A stretch of 51,998 nt of DNA from an uncultured Christensenella sp. (GTDB lineage: Bacteria; Bacillota; Clostridia; Christensenellales; Borkfalkiaceae): positions 1-51,998 of the forward strand of contig CAJTOY010000011.1 in the NCBI GenBank assembly GCA_910578195.1, in the 5' to 3' direction. Positions 25,476 through 36,200 of the stretch are shown here, piece after piece. Each line of letters begins with the position of its first letter. Position 1 is the stretch's first letter. Made by a program: the position numbers and the translations under genes. The notes beneath the pieces are model-generated. The model worked only from the letters and a program-made list of their open reading frames with translations, made no database searches and was not told the DNA's origin.

Positions 25476-26036
25476 ATGGGAAACGCTATGTTGTTATCGT
25501 CGGCATACGGCTGGTTCGTAGGACTGCTGATTGTTATGATAGTCGTAACCGCGCTGTTCGCGTTCATACTCTGGATAGCGCTGAAACCTATAAAGAAAGA
25601 CGAGCTCGATGATTCTTCCTCGGCGAAGAAAGCGCTTGCAAGGCGAGAAACCGAGCTGACCGTCGCACTCTTGAAGCTTTTGAACAAGGAAAGCGACGAG
25701 GGCAAGCGCGCCGAGCTTGAAAACAAGCTGCGCGAAGTCAAGGCGGCTGAAAAGCTTGTTAATGAGCTTATGGGCGAAGACGAGCCCGCGGCAAAACCCG
25801 CTAAGCCCGTAAAACCCGTAAAACCCGCGCCCAAGGCGGCAAAGCCCGCCGCGGCGCCTGTACAGCAAGCGGCAAAGCCCGCAAAACCTGCGGCTCAATC
25901 GGCGGCAAAGCCCGTAGCCAAACCTGCGGCAAAGCCCGCGGAAAAGCCGGCGGCGACGCCCGCTCCCGCAAAACCCGCGGAAAAGCCCGTAGCCAAACCT
26001 GCGGCAAAACCTGCGGAAGAACCCAAAAAAGAATAA
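25476..26036 (+). CDS. Single-pass membrane protein with coiled coil and Ala/Pro/Lys-rich cytosolic tail
   Basis: A 186-aa protein of unknown function. A short N-terminus is followed by one membrane helix (about 13-36) and a Lys-rich boundary (KPIKKDE), which predicts N-out/C-in topology. Residues ~47-95 are charged and probably form a coiled coil. From ~100 to the end it is almost only Ala, Pro, Lys, Glu and Val, in AKPA/EKPA repeats resembling the stiff spacer of TonB-like or histone-like tails. The start is set by GAGGAGG, which overlaps the end of the upstream LRR gene; the gap is 3 nt. In position and topology it mirrors the coiled-coil gene after the next giant protein (33299-37027). 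It may hold or space the cytosolic side of the LRR protein; this is inference. Confidence 0.82.
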   Translation: MGNAMLLSSAYGWFVGLLIVMIVVTALFAFILWIALKPIKKDELDDSSSAKKALARRETELTVALLKLLNKESDEGKRAELENKLREVKAAEKLVNELMGEDEPAAKPAKPVKPVKPAPKAAKPAAAPVQQAAKPAKPAAQSAAKPVAKPAAKPAEKPAATPAPAKPAEKPVAKPAAKPAEEPKKE

Positions 26037-26041
26037 CGCGG

Positions 26042-26080
26042 ATACCGCCGTGCCCGACAAGGGCACGGCGGTATATTTTC
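26042..26080 (+). terminator. Terminator after the LRR operon
   Basis: A 14-bp perfect stem (26042-26055 with 26061-26074) with a 5-nt loop, followed by only a weak T stretch, so some read-through is possible. Confidence 0.7.
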
Positions 26081-26258
26081 GGTCTGCCAATATATGGCGG
26101 TCTGTTAATAGTTTCCTTTTTTAAACTTGCATAAATAATAATTAAACGCATAAAAACCCCAAAAAAGCCCTTTTTCGCCTGCAAAAAGGCACGAAAACAC
26201 AATATATTGTGTATATATACGTTGATAACTACAATTTTAAAAATTTTGTCAAAAAGGC
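26081..26258. other. AT-rich intergenic region
   Basis: No gene is supported here. The region holds a short GCCA-N5-TGGC inverted repeat (26085-26097), a weak hairpin around 26166-26190 without the features of a terminator, and the 16-bp palindrome listed separately. Confidence 0.6.
26197..26212. promoter_or_regulatory. 16-bp perfect palindrome upstream of the giant-protein promoter
   Basis: ACACAATATATTGTGT is a perfect palindrome, followed at once by the palindrome GTATATATAC. It lies 46 bp upstream of the -35 box at 26259, a usual distance for an activator site or distal operator. No regulator gene is adjacent. Confidence 0.4.
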
Positions 26259-26287
26259 TTGAAAATAACTTGCCTATTTGATATAAT
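26259..26287 (+). promoter_or_regulatory. Promoter of the 2297-aa protein/coiled-coil operon
   Basis: TTGAAA (26259-26264), 17-nt spacer, TATAAT (26282-26287). This gives a ~100-nt leader before the ATG at 26396. Confidence 0.8.
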
Positions 26288-26352
26288 GAGATAACCAGAA
26301 TAGGCATAATGTCACATTGTGGTCTTTTTGGCTTACATTTTGATTACGGAAG

Positions 26353-26380
26353 CCGCCCGTTGCTACGCGTGCGGGGGCGG
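26353..26380 (+). promoter_or_regulatory. GC-rich leader hairpin just before the Shine-Dalgarno
   Basis: CCGCCC (26353-26358) can pair with GGGCGG (26375-26380) in an otherwise AT-rich leader. The hairpin ends 5 nt before TAGGAGG (26385-26391), so it could affect translation. It fits no riboswitch consensus I know. Confidence 0.35.
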
Positions 26381-26395
26381 ATTTTAGGAGGCAAC

Positions 26396-29300
26396 ATGAA
26401 TAAATATAAATCTTTAAGGAAGGTTTGTCTGACCGCGCTGCTCGCGGTCTTGCTGTGCTGTACTTTTATCGGGTACAGCTTGCTCGGCAGTAAAAAATCC
26501 GACGCGACAAACGGCGTGCCTACGTCGACGACGGTTGGCAAGATTTATGATTTTACAACTTCCAGCTATAACGAAGAAAATCTCAACAAGCTTGCAACGC
26601 AGGTATTGAACGCGGTCAGACCGAGCGCGGTTACCTCGGCAACTTATAAAGACCTTGAAAAATACGCCAAGGAAACGGCGGGCTTGAACGGCGTGCCCAT
26701 TGCAACCCGCAATATAATCACGCTCAATTACGGCAGATACCGCTTTACATCCAGCGCGCACAGCGCGTATAAGGACCTTGCCTGGCTCCCCGTATACATA
26801 TCGCGCTCGATTAACGGCGACGCTATCCTTACGCTGTATCTTGCCGCAACCGCGGGCGATAATCAGTCTACCTCCAAGCAGGAGGTCGGCACTTTTGCAA
26901 ACGACGGACATTATTCGACGAACCCCGACTCGACCATGCCCTCGAACATGTACGGCACAAGCTATATGCGCGCCGTCCACCTCGGCAACAACGGCAAGTA
27001 TCATTACTATACCGAATCGGTTTCGAACTCTACCAGCCCCAGAGAATACGACGCGAAGGTCAACGAGTCCGACTGTAACAAATTCAACGATTTCATAAGA
27101 TACTATGCCCCCGCCGACCCCGATAAGGTACCTCCCAGCTCGGTCGATATTTCGTGTCAGGAAACGGGTATTTTGTACGACGATATCGCCGTTCCCGCAG
27201 AACTTCAATGGCAGGCGAACGAAAGCGCCGTCGACTGGATGGTGGACTCGGACAGCGTCGTCATAAGCCCTTACGGCGATTATTGCTGGCCGAACGAGTC
27301 CTACGGCGCTCCGCACGCGGGCAGCTATTACAAGCAGGTATTCGATTATCAGACGAAAAATAATTATGCCGTATGGCAGTCTGATAAGGTCTGGCTTCCC
27401 AGCCTTTCCGAAGTCGGCAACGGCGACATAGATATCGACGGCAACGACACTACGAACGGAATCTGGAAGCTTACCGCGGAGAAGAGAAGCAACACCAGGA
27501 ACATAAAATCGTGGCTGAGAACCGCCAACGTTTCCGCGCCCAAAACGGGCGATTACAGCGCGTACACTATGTACGGTCTGGACGACGGCGGCAACGTTAT
27601 CAATATCGACGTAAACGAATCGGCAGGTATCCGCCCCGCAATCCATTTAAACCTCAGCAAGATTATCGCGGGCAACAAAACCATACCTCCCGTCGACCTT
27701 CCGGGCACCGTTTACAGCGAGTACGTCGGCGAATTCCAGTCGATGGCGGTAATTCCCGAGGACCAGAAAAAATGGTATGTCGAAGACGAAATGAACATTT
27801 CATTCTACTTCGACGAAGAATGTTCGCAGTCTACCGTACCCCTCAACGCGGGCGAGTACTACATGATGGTCGAGCTGAAAAGCAATTCCAACCGCTACTT
27901 CAAGGGCGAAAGTCCGGGGGTAAGGAGCAAGAAAACAAAGTTAGTAGTAGAAAAAAGCAAGCTTTACGTCAAGTGGAATTACGACGACCCCACGAAATTA
28001 CAGGAGCCGACATCCGTCGAGATAGACGGCGAATTCTACGACAAGGATATAAACGCGGGCAACGTGCCGCAGATAGGCATGCGGTATTACAGCTCGAATG
28101 TTTCGGGTCTGTATTACGACGAGTATCCCGATAAAAGAGGCTGGTACTACGCTCAGGCATATATAATCGACGAGGAAATACACAAATACAACTACCAGCT
28201 TGTAGGGTCGGACGAAAAACCCCTTCGTTCAAACCAGTTTTATGTCGACAAGAAGAAAATCGATTTGCCTTACTTCGTCCAGAACGATTCGACAGAGCTT
28301 ACGCTCGGCTATAAAGGCAAGCAATATATTCAGATAGCGAACGCTTCCAAATACGTTTCGATAGAGATAAGTGCGCTTGCAAACGGCAATAACGCCGCGC
28401 AGGTGGAAGAAAATTCGCAAGCCGCGCTTGCCAAAGTAAAGGATTTGGGTATAGTGGACGACGTTCAGACCTATTCTGTGGAATCGGTTGCGAAGTACAC
28501 TTTCACCGTAAAACTTAAAGACCCCGACAACGCCGTCTGGACGGGCGGTATAGACACCTCCGATAAAACGCTTACGCTCAACATCGAGAAGGCGGAAATC
28601 ACCGTTTCGTTTAACGGGCTTCCCAGCAGCTGGGGCGCCGCGCAGGAAATGTCGTTCGGCATAGACGTAGTCGGTATCTATAACCCCGGCGAGGACGACG
28701 ACGACGTCGAATTCAACGTTGCGTATTATTCCGCAAATGGGTATACGCCCACTACAATCAATAAAGACGCTAACGGCAAATATACCATAAGGGCTAACAC
28801 CCTTCAAAAGGGCGAATACTATATTTATGTAGTTATGGCGGGTTCGAGCGGGTATAACGGCAATTATTCGATGACCGCGCCCGTAACGCAGAAGTTTACG
28901 ATTGTTCAGACGGTTTCTAATTTCAATGCGGGACTTGTAAACTGGAAGTACGACGTAGGCGGCACCACGTCCACCCAAAGCTATAAATACGACGCGCACG
29001 ACAGCGAGGCGAAAGCCCTCGAACTCGACTACGTTGAGGGCGGGTATTACTCTTTCTATCTTTCGATAAGCGAAGAACGCCTTAAAAACGATCACTTCGT
29101 AAAGCCCGAATACACGGGCGACCTGTCGGTAACCGACGCGGGTCTGCACAGCATAACCGTAACAATCAAACCTTACGACAAAAACGTTGTTTTTACGCCG
29201 CAGACGTACACGATTTACTTCAAAATCAAGGCGTCGAAGTTCGATATATCAAACGTTAAGTGGGATTACACCGACCCGTTCACATTCAACGGCAACGAGC

Positions 29301-32300
29301 ATAAGGTCAAAATCGACCCCGACACGCTCCCCGCGGGACTTTCGGTTTCGTATACCACGGGCATAGTTTCCGGCAACGGAATGACCAACGCGGGCATTTA
29401 TACCACCGTCGTAAGCTTCCACGTTTCCGACGAATATGCAAAAAATTATTTAACTCCCGACGCGAGCGACAGCGAAACGTTTATAAACAACGGCACTTTC
29501 TCGTTCACGCAGCAGTGGGAGATAAAGAAGCTTGAAATAGAAGCGGTCTGGAACACGGATAACGCTACTTCCGATTTGTTCTTCGTGCCCTATCTCAAAG
29601 AAGGTCACAGCCTCGTCAACTACTCGTTCGAGAAGTTCGAGAACGGCACGTATGTGCCCTGCACGACCATTACCTCCACGACCAGCGCGCAAAAATACAG
29701 AGTAACCGCGACGGTCAAGGACGCGAACAAAAACAATTACGCCCTCACGGGTACAACGAGCTGCGAGTTCGAGGTTGCCGCGGGACTGTTCGCCGTAACC
29801 GTTTACGTCGAGATTAACGGCGTAAAGAGCGACGACGGCGCTAAGTTCACCTATACGGGTAACCCGTTCGAGGCGGTTCCGAAAATTTCCAACGGCTCGG
29901 TCGGCATAGACGGCTTTACCGTCGAGTATTATACTTCCGTCGACGGCGCTAAGGGCACCAAGCTCACTTCCGCGCCGACGGACGCAGGCTCGTACATTGC
30001 GGTAATAACTACCGCCTTCTCGACTTCGGGCAACGCTTCGTTCTCCAACGTGACGGAGTTTGCTTTCACGGTGGAAAAGGCAAATTTAAACCTTTCCGCG
30101 CTCAAATGGCAGCATACCAAGGGCGACAAGACGGTTAGCGCGTGGTTCGACACCGACCAGAAAAAGTTCATTGACGCAGACGGCAAGGAAGCCGTGTTTG
30201 CGTTCGAATACGACGGAACCGAGCAGAGAGTGGAGCTCGTCGGCGCGGAAAACGTTCCGGGGCTCACGCTCAAACCTGTAACGGGCAACAACGGCATAAA
30301 CGCGGGCAGTTATACCGCGTACGTCAGCTGGGATTACGACGACAAGAACTATAACGAGCCCGACTTCCCCAAGACCTTCAACTGGTCTATAACGCAGGCG
30401 CAAATCAACTTTGACAAAGTTAAATGGGGTTACGTCGACGCCGACGGGGTCGAGCACGAGTTCGGCAAGGACGGCGCGCATTTCCTTCTGACGAGAACGG
30501 ACGATAAAAAGGCGGTAAATTACACCGTTGCGCTTATCAATCTTCCCTCGTATGTAAAGGATTTATTTACTTACAAGACTACAAGCTATACCGACAACGA
30601 CTTCGGCACGCAGACGGGCAGTTCGTTCTCTGCCGTGGGCGAGTATCATACCGAAGTGGTTATTTCGGGCGTTTACAACGACCCGAGCGGAAATATCAAA
30701 TCCTTCTCGGCGGACGACTTCCCTCAGAACATAGTCAAATCCATGGACTGGGAAATTGCCGACAGAGACCTTGCGACGCCTAAATACGACGGCTCGTGGG
30801 ATACGTTCGACAACAAGGTTCATAACCTTTTGGATATTTGCGGCGTTCCTCAGGACCAGCTCAACTATTTCAAAATAGAGGTAGTGTTCGTCAACAACAG
30901 CAACGTTATCGACAACAACTACGCGGGCTATAACGGCGTTCCCTACACTGCGTTCGACGCGGGCAACTATATCATAAGATTTAACAAGCTCGAAGACGCG
31001 GAAGGCGAAAAGTGGTTTATCTGGGGACAGGTTGAATTAGAGGTCAAAAAAGGCGAGCTGAAAGTTACCTGGGTTCAGAACGGCGATATTCCCGTCGCGA
31101 GAATTAAGGGCGTATACGCTTCCGATAAACTCGAAACGAAGTACTATATTGTCATAACAAAAGAAGACGGTACCGAAATGAGAGGCGCGGAGGTCGATAT
31201 CGAATATATCGAGTCGACGGACTACGCAAAATACGAAGCGCAGCCCGCAATAACCGAGGCGTACGCAAACAACCTTACTTATTCGATGGACGGCGAGTCT
31301 GAAGTATTCAGTTTCGTATATGAAAGATTTGTGCCCGACGCCAACACGAAGCCTATCGACAAGCCCGTTATGGCTGTTCCGAGCTTCGAGTATACGGGCA
31401 GCAATATTCAATTCGAAATTTCGAACTGGGGTTACTATTCGCAATATCTGTACATTATAGAGGGCGAAGAGAGTCTTTCCGTCATGGACGTGGGAGTCTA
31501 CCATATCAGCGTTGCGTTCATTAAGGGCGTAAACGCATTCTGGACGGGCAGCACGCTTACCGACTTCGACCGTTCGACGTATGTGCTCGAATTCGAGGTG
31601 ACTGCTCCTACGAATATGCCCATTTCGTTCCCTGCGTTCGATAAAGTGCAGGCAAACCACACGGGCTCGGCAATTACCTTCTCGATAACCAACTGGCTCG
31701 TAATGCAGGACTACGTCGAGTACGAAGTGTTCTATAGGGGCAATTCGCTCGGCAAGAATATAAACCTTTCCTTCACCGACGCGGGTATTTACACGGTTAC
31801 GTTCTCTTTCCCCGAAGGTTCCATCGGAAGCTGGAAAGACGATCTCGACAATCCCAAAAAAGCTTATACGGTTCAGTTGCAGATTGTCGGCGACAATCCC
31901 GAGCTTTTGAATCCCGTCATAAACAACGCTACGCAAACATACACGGGCGAAGAATTGACGTTTAAAATCGATTACTGGGACAGCGCAAACCTCAGAGTTA
32001 CCGATTGTCCTTCGGGCGTTACCGTCGAGGGCGACAAACTGAAAGTAACAAATATCGGCGTCTATACAATAGAAGTTTCGATTGTCACCCCCGGCATCAC
32101 CTTCGAGGACGGCACGACCACTTGCACGCTGACCATAACGGTCAAAGCGGGCGGGGGCGATTCCGATAAACCCGTACCTCTTCCCAAGCCCGCATTCGAA
32201 AACGCGACCGCAAATTATACGGGAAGCGAAATCGAATTCAAGATAGTGGGCTGGGAAAACAGCGGACTGAGTCAGTTCCTTGAAATCACTCGCGTGGACT

Positions 32301-33289
32301 GCGACAAGGAAGGCGCGCCCGTACTTGTAAAAGGCGGTACGATAAAGGCGACCGTAGCGGGAACTTACACCGTAACAATCGGCTTTATTAACGGCGCCAA
32401 CGCGCAATGGCTCGATACGGGCAACCAGGACCCCGTGACGCTGACGTTCACGATTAAGGAAGCCGGAGGCAACGTCCCGACCGAGCTGCCGACGCCCTCG
32501 TTCGATAAACCCGCATACGAGTGGACGGGCAAGGACATCGAGTTCGTTATAAACAACTGGACGGAGTATTCCAACTACGTTGACTACGAGGTGTTCGACG
32601 AGAACAACAACAGCTTAGGACAGAATCTTTCGCCGAAGGAAGTCGGCAAATATAAGGTCATTCTTAAAATCAAAGACGGCGTCAACATGACGTTCGAGGG
32701 CGGCGTTAAAGAAAAAACTCTGTACTTCGAAATTAAAAAAGCAAATCTCACGCTTAAAGAGGACGAAAACGGTAATCCTATTATTAAGGATAACAAACCC
32801 GTATTCGTAAACGGCGACGGCGTAGAAGTGGATATCGGCGATTATTTCGAACCCGTCTACAAAGACCCCGTAACCGGCGATATCGTCCCTCCCGACAAGC
32901 TTGAAGAAGGCAAGGATTACGACGTTTCATTTGTAATTAAGGAAGACAAAAAGGAAGAGTTTAACAACAGCGTAAGCAATTACGAGAAAGTTACCGAAAA
33001 GCTGAAAGAAACGTATCATATCAAATATGTGCCCGTAGACAAAGGCGGACTCGACCTTATTTGGATTATCGTAATAGTTATTGCAGTAATTGTAGTTATA
33101 GTGCTTATCACTGTCACCGCGGTATTGCTTAAACGCCGCGCGAACAACGATTATGACGACGATTATGACGAAAGTTATGACGAGGGTTATGACGACGAAG
33201 ACTACGAAGACGAGGACTATGAGGATTACGACGAAGAAGATTACGAAGACTACGACGATTATGACGATTACGATGACGAGGATTATTAA
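26396..33289 (+). CDS. Giant Ig-array surface protein with membrane helix and Tyr/Asp/Glu cytosolic tail
   Basis: A 2297-aa exported protein. The frame is open further upstream (ATG at 26309), but TAGGAGG and a signal-peptide-like leader place the start at 26396. Residues ~330-425 look like the DUF6273/FGE-like domain (WLP...WLRTA...GIRPAIHLNL). Then follow about ten beta-rich MBG/Ig-like modules of ~90-150 residues (WDY...AG(I/S)Y...V...W.I). Five tandem copies of P.F......TG..I.F.I..W lie at about 1660-2130. One membrane helix (~2219-2245) is followed by KRRANND and a tail of ~49 residues made almost only of Asp, Glu and Tyr. There is no LPXTG. It is the first gene of an operon with the coiled-coil protein; the Shine-Dalgarno of that gene overlaps this stop. 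It probably forms a long surface fibre; the ligand is unknown. Confidence 0.85.
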   Translation: MNKYKSLRKVCLTALLAVLLCCTFIGYSLLGSKKSDATNGVPTSTTVGKIYDFTTSSYNEENLNKLATQVLNAVRPSAVTSATYKDLEKYAKETAGLNGVPIATRNIITLNYGRYRFTSSAHSAYKDLAWLPVYISRSINGDAILTLYLAATAGDNQSTSKQEVGTFANDGHYSTNPDSTMPSNMYGTSYMRAVHLGNNGKYHYYTESVSNSTSPREYDAKVNESDCNKFNDFIRYYAPADPDKVPPSSVDISCQETGILYDDIAVPAELQWQANESAVDWMVDSDSVVISPYGDYCWPNESYGAPHAGSYYKQVFDYQTKNNYAVWQSDKVWLPSLSEVGNGDIDIDGNDTTNGIWKLTAEKRSNTRNIKSWLRTANVSAPKTGDYSAYTMYGLDDGGNVINIDVNESAGIRPAIHLNLSKIIAGNKTIPPVDLPGTVYSEYVGEFQSMAVIPEDQKKWYVEDEMNISFYFDEECSQSTVPLNAGEYYMMVELKSNSNRYFKGESPGVRSKKTKLVVEKSKLYVKWNYDDPTKLQEPTSVEIDGEFYDKDINAGNVPQIGMRYYSSNVSGLYYDEYPDKRGWYYAQAYIIDEEIHKYNYQLVGSDEKPLRSNQFYVDKKKIDLPYFVQNDSTELTLGYKGKQYIQIANASKYVSIEISALANGNNAAQVEENSQAALAKVKDLGIVDDVQTYSVESVAKYTFTVKLKDPDNAVWTGGIDTSDKTLTLNIEKAEITVSFNGLPSSWGAAQEMSFGIDVVGIYNPGEDDDDVEFNVAYYSANGYTPTTINKDANGKYTIRANTLQKGEYYIYVVMAGSSGYNGNYSMTAPVTQKFTIVQTVSNFNAGLVNWKYDVGGTTSTQSYKYDAHDSEAKALELDYVEGGYYSFYLSISEERLKNDHFVKPEYTGDLSVTDAGLHSITVTIKPYDKNVVFTPQTYTIYFKIKASKFDISNVKWDYTDPFTFNGNEHKVKIDPDTLPAGLSVSYTTGIVSGNGMTNAGIYTTVVSFHVSDEYAKNYLTPDASDSETFINNGTFSFTQQWEIKKLEIEAVWNTDNATSDLFFVPYLKEGHSLVNYSFEKFENGTYVPCTTITSTTSAQKYRVTATVKDANKNNYALTGTTSCEFEVAAGLFAVTVYVEINGVKSDDGAKFTYTGNPFEAVPKISNGSVGIDGFTVEYYTSVDGAKGTKLTSAPTDAGSYIAVITTAFSTSGNASFSNVTEFAFTVEKANLNLSALKWQHTKGDKTVSAWFDTDQKKFIDADGKEAVFAFEYDGTEQRVELVGAENVPGLTLKPVTGNNGINAGSYTAYVSWDYDDKNYNEPDFPKTFNWSITQAQINFDKVKWGYVDADGVEHEFGKDGAHFLLTRTDDKKAVNYTVALINLPSYVKDLFTYKTTSYTDNDFGTQTGSSFSAVGEYHTEVVISGVYNDPSGNIKSFSADDFPQNIVKSMDWEIADRDLATPKYDGSWDTFDNKVHNLLDICGVPQDQLNYFKIEVVFVNNSNVIDNNYAGYNGVPYTAFDAGNYIIRFNKLEDAEGEKWFIWGQVELEVKKGELKVTWVQNGDIPVARIKGVYASDKLETKYYIVITKEDGTEMRGAEVDIEYIESTDYAKYEAQPAITEAYANNLTYSMDGESEVFSFVYERFVPDANTKPIDKPVMAVPSFEYTGSNIQFEISNWGYYSQYLYIIEGEESLSVMDVGVYHISVAFIKGVNAFWTGSTLTDFDRSTYVLEFEVTAPTNMPISFPAFDKVQANHTGSAITFSITNWLVMQDYVEYEVFYRGNSLGKNINLSFTDAGIYTVTFSFPEGSIGSWKDDLDNPKKAYTVQLQIVGDNPELLNPVINNATQTYTGEELTFKIDYWDSANLRVTDCPSGVTVEGDKLKVTNIGVYTIEVSIVTPGITFEDGTTTCTLTITVKAGGGDSDKPVPLPKPAFENATANYTGSEIEFKIVGWENSGLSQFLEITRVDCDKEGAPVLVKGGTIKATVAGTYTVTIGFINGANAQWLDTGNQDPVTLTFTIKEAGGNVPTELPTPSFDKPAYEWTGKDIEFVINNWTEYSNYVDYEVFDENNNSLGQNLSPKEVGKYKVILKIKDGVNMTFEGGVKEKTLYFEIKKANLTLKEDENGNPIIKDNKPVFVNGDGVEVDIGDYFEPVYKDPVTGDIVPPDKLEEGKDYDVSFVIKEDKKEEFNNSVSNYEKVTEKLKETYHIKYVPVDKGGLDLIWIIVIVIAVIVVIVLITVTAVLLKRRANNDYDDDYDESYDEGYDDEDYEDEDYEDYDEEDYEDYDDYDDYDDEDY

Positions 33290-33298
33290 GGAGTTCTT

Positions 33299-36200
33299 AT
33301 GATAAAAAATTTACTGGTTGATATAATGCAAATGCTTTCGGAGGACGCGCCCTGGTCTTATATAGTAGTTGCGGCGGCTGTTCTCGCGGTGATACTCATT
33401 ATCACGCTGATAGTGGTATCCACCGTAAAGAAAAAGAAGAAAAAGAAGAAGGGGCCGAGACCCGTTAAGGCTAAGAAATCCAAAAAGCCCAAAAAGCCGA
33501 AGAAAGCCAAACACGTCAAGGGCGGTAAGGGCAGCAAGACCTCTGTCGTCGTCAAGGGCGGCGGCGGTCGCAGCAACGAAGAGTTAATTCGTTCGGAAGC
33601 CGCGCGTGCCCGCGCGGAAGCCCGTGCGGAGGCTGAAAACGAGCGTTCGCGCCTTGCAATCGAAAACGAGCGTCTGCGTGCAGACGCGGAGATCGCGCGT
33701 GCGTACAACCAACAGCAGCCCGTCATGCAGGGCGGCGACAGCGCCGCGCTCATAAGGGCGCAGATGGAAGCCGAATTCGCAAAGCAGGAGGCGGAGCGCG
33801 CCAAGGCGGCGGAAGCCCGCGCCAAGGAGGACGCCGACCGCGCGAGGGCTCACGCCAAAAACGAGGTCGAGCGCGCCCGCAAGGAGGCGGAAATGGCTAA
33901 GCGCGCCAAGGCGCGCGGCGAAGTCCCCGCACCCGACGACGGCAATCCCCAGCCCGACCCCAGAAAAGAAAAAATGCTCAAACGTCAGGAAGAGGAGCGC
34001 AGGGCAATTCTCGAAGAACGCCACAAAGCCGAACTTGCCGCGGAACACGCCAAGAACGACAAGCAGCGCGCGAAAGCCGAAGCGGAAATCGCAAGGCTCA
34101 ACGCCGAGCTTGCAAAGCGTAACGCGCAAGCTCCCCGTCAGACGGTTGTTCATGCCGCGCCCGACAACAGCGCGGTGTTGAAGGCGCAGATGGAAGCCGA
34201 GCTTGCAAAGGCGCAGGCAGATGCAGAGCGCATGAGAATACAGGCTCAGAACGATATCGAACGCGCGAAAGCCGACGCCGAGCTTGCGAGAATAAAGGCG
34301 GAGCTCGAAGCGGCGCGCAATCAACCCGTTGCCGCGGCGGCGCCTACGCCTTATGATATTCAGGCGCTTGTCAAGGCACAGCTCGACGCGGAAATGGCAA
34401 AGGTTCACGCAAAGAACGCGGAAGAACGCGCAAGGGCGGACGCCGAACTTGCAAAGATCAAGGCGGAGCTTGACGTTGCGCGCAGCAGACAGTCCACAAC
34501 ACCTGCCGCCGCGCCCGCATACGATAATTCGGCGCTTATCAAGGCACAGATGGAAGCCGAGCTCGCCAAGGCGCAAGCCAAAAACGAAATCGAGCGAATG
34601 AAAGCCGAACACGAAATCCAGAGGCTCAAAGACGAAATGGAGCGCCGCGCCGCCGAGCAAGCGGCAGCGCCCGCAGCCGCCCGCGACCCTCACGCAAGAC
34701 CCGCGCCCCACGGAGTTCCCGCCGATTTGATTAAGGCGAGAGTGGACGCCGAGGTTGCCCGCGCCCGCGCCGAAATGGAAGCCGAGCGCATGAGATTGCA
34801 GGCGCAGAACGAGATAGACCGCGCAAAAGCCGAGGCGGAAATCGCACGGCTCAACGCGCAGGCGCTTGCCGCCCAGCCTTCTAAGAACGGCGACAACGGC
34901 GACGTTGTGAAGGCGCAGGTGGAAGCCGAGCTTGCACGCGCAAAGGCGGAAATGGAAGCCGAGCGCGCAAGGGCAAAGGCGGAGCAAGAGATAGAAAGAG
35001 TTAAAGCCGAAGCGGAAATCGCACGGCTCAAAGCACAGGCGGCTACGCAGTCGGCGGATAAGTCGGCGGTCAATCAGGGCGATATGCAGGCGCAAATCGA
35101 TTTGGCGGTCGCGCGCGTAAAAGCCGAAATGGAAGCCGAGCGCAACAAGGCGCAAGCTCAGGCGGATATTGACAAGATGCAGGCGCAGAACGAAATCGCG
35201 CGCCTCAAAGCGCAGATTGCCGCAACCCCCGTCAACGCCCAGCAACACACCGATAACAGCGCGCTTGTAAAGGCGCAGGTAGAGGCGGAGCTCGCGCGGG
35301 CAAAGGCGGAAATGGAAGCCGAACGCGCCAAGGCACAGGCACAGGCCGAGATCAGCAGAATTACCGCCGAGGCGGAAATGGCGAAGCTGAAAGCGGAAAT
35401 CGCCGCGGCGAAGTCCGCGCCCGAACAGCCCGCAGCGCCAGTGCAGGACGTTTCCGCGGTTGTAAAAGCTCAGATGGAAGCCGAAATGGCTAAGGTTCAG
35501 GCGAAAAACGACGTAGAGCGCGCAAAAGCGCAAGCGGAAATCGAACGGCTGAAAGCCGAGGTTGCCGCGGCGAAGTCCGCGCCCGAACAGACCGAACAGA
35601 CCGCGCCGCAGGCGGATAACGACGAGATAATAAAGGCAAGAGTCGAAGCCGAGCTCGCCCGCGCCCGCGCGGAAATGGAAGCGGAACGTGCGAAGGAACA
35701 AGCGCAGGCGGAAATCGAAAGGGTTAAGGCGGAGGCGGAAATCGCGAGGCTCAAAGCCGAAGCGTTGGCCGCACAGCCCGCAACGGATAAGGACGCCGGC
35801 GCGGAACTGATTAAAGCTAAGGTAGACGCCGAAATGGCGGCTGCGAGAGCGCAAATGGAAGTTGAGCGCGCCAAGGCGCAGGCTCAGGCAGAAATCGACA
35901 AAGTAAAAGCCGAAGCGGAGATAATGAAGATGAGAGCAGACTCTATCGGGTCACAACCTACGACAAAGGATAATAATGAAATTATAAGAGCGCAGGTTGA
36001 GGCGGAACTTGCCCGCCTTCGCGCGGAAATGGAAGCAGAACGTGCAAAAGCGCAGGCTCAGGTTGAAATCGAGCGCGCCAAAGCGGACGCCGAAATTCAA
36101 AGGCTTAAAGCGCAGATTACTTCCAGCCCCGCAAGCGTTCAGAATCAGTACGACAACAACGAACTTATCAAGGCGAAGCTCGAAATCGAGCTTGCGAAAA

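Noticed and set aside
26166..26190. Hairpin GCCC-TTTTT...AAAAA-GGC as a terminator
   Set aside because: It has no T tract after the stem and no gene directly before it. It is probably chance pairing of A and T runs.
26309..26395. Upstream in-frame ATG of the 2297-aa protein
   Set aside because: It lacks a Shine-Dalgarno and would add 29 residues before the signal peptide. TAGGAGG directly precedes the ATG at 26396. The stretch is read as leader RNA.
26294..26395. Leader of the 2297-aa protein gene as a riboswitch
   Set aside because: Apart from one GC hairpin I see no conserved core of a known class, for example the c-di-GMP, SAM or TPP classes.
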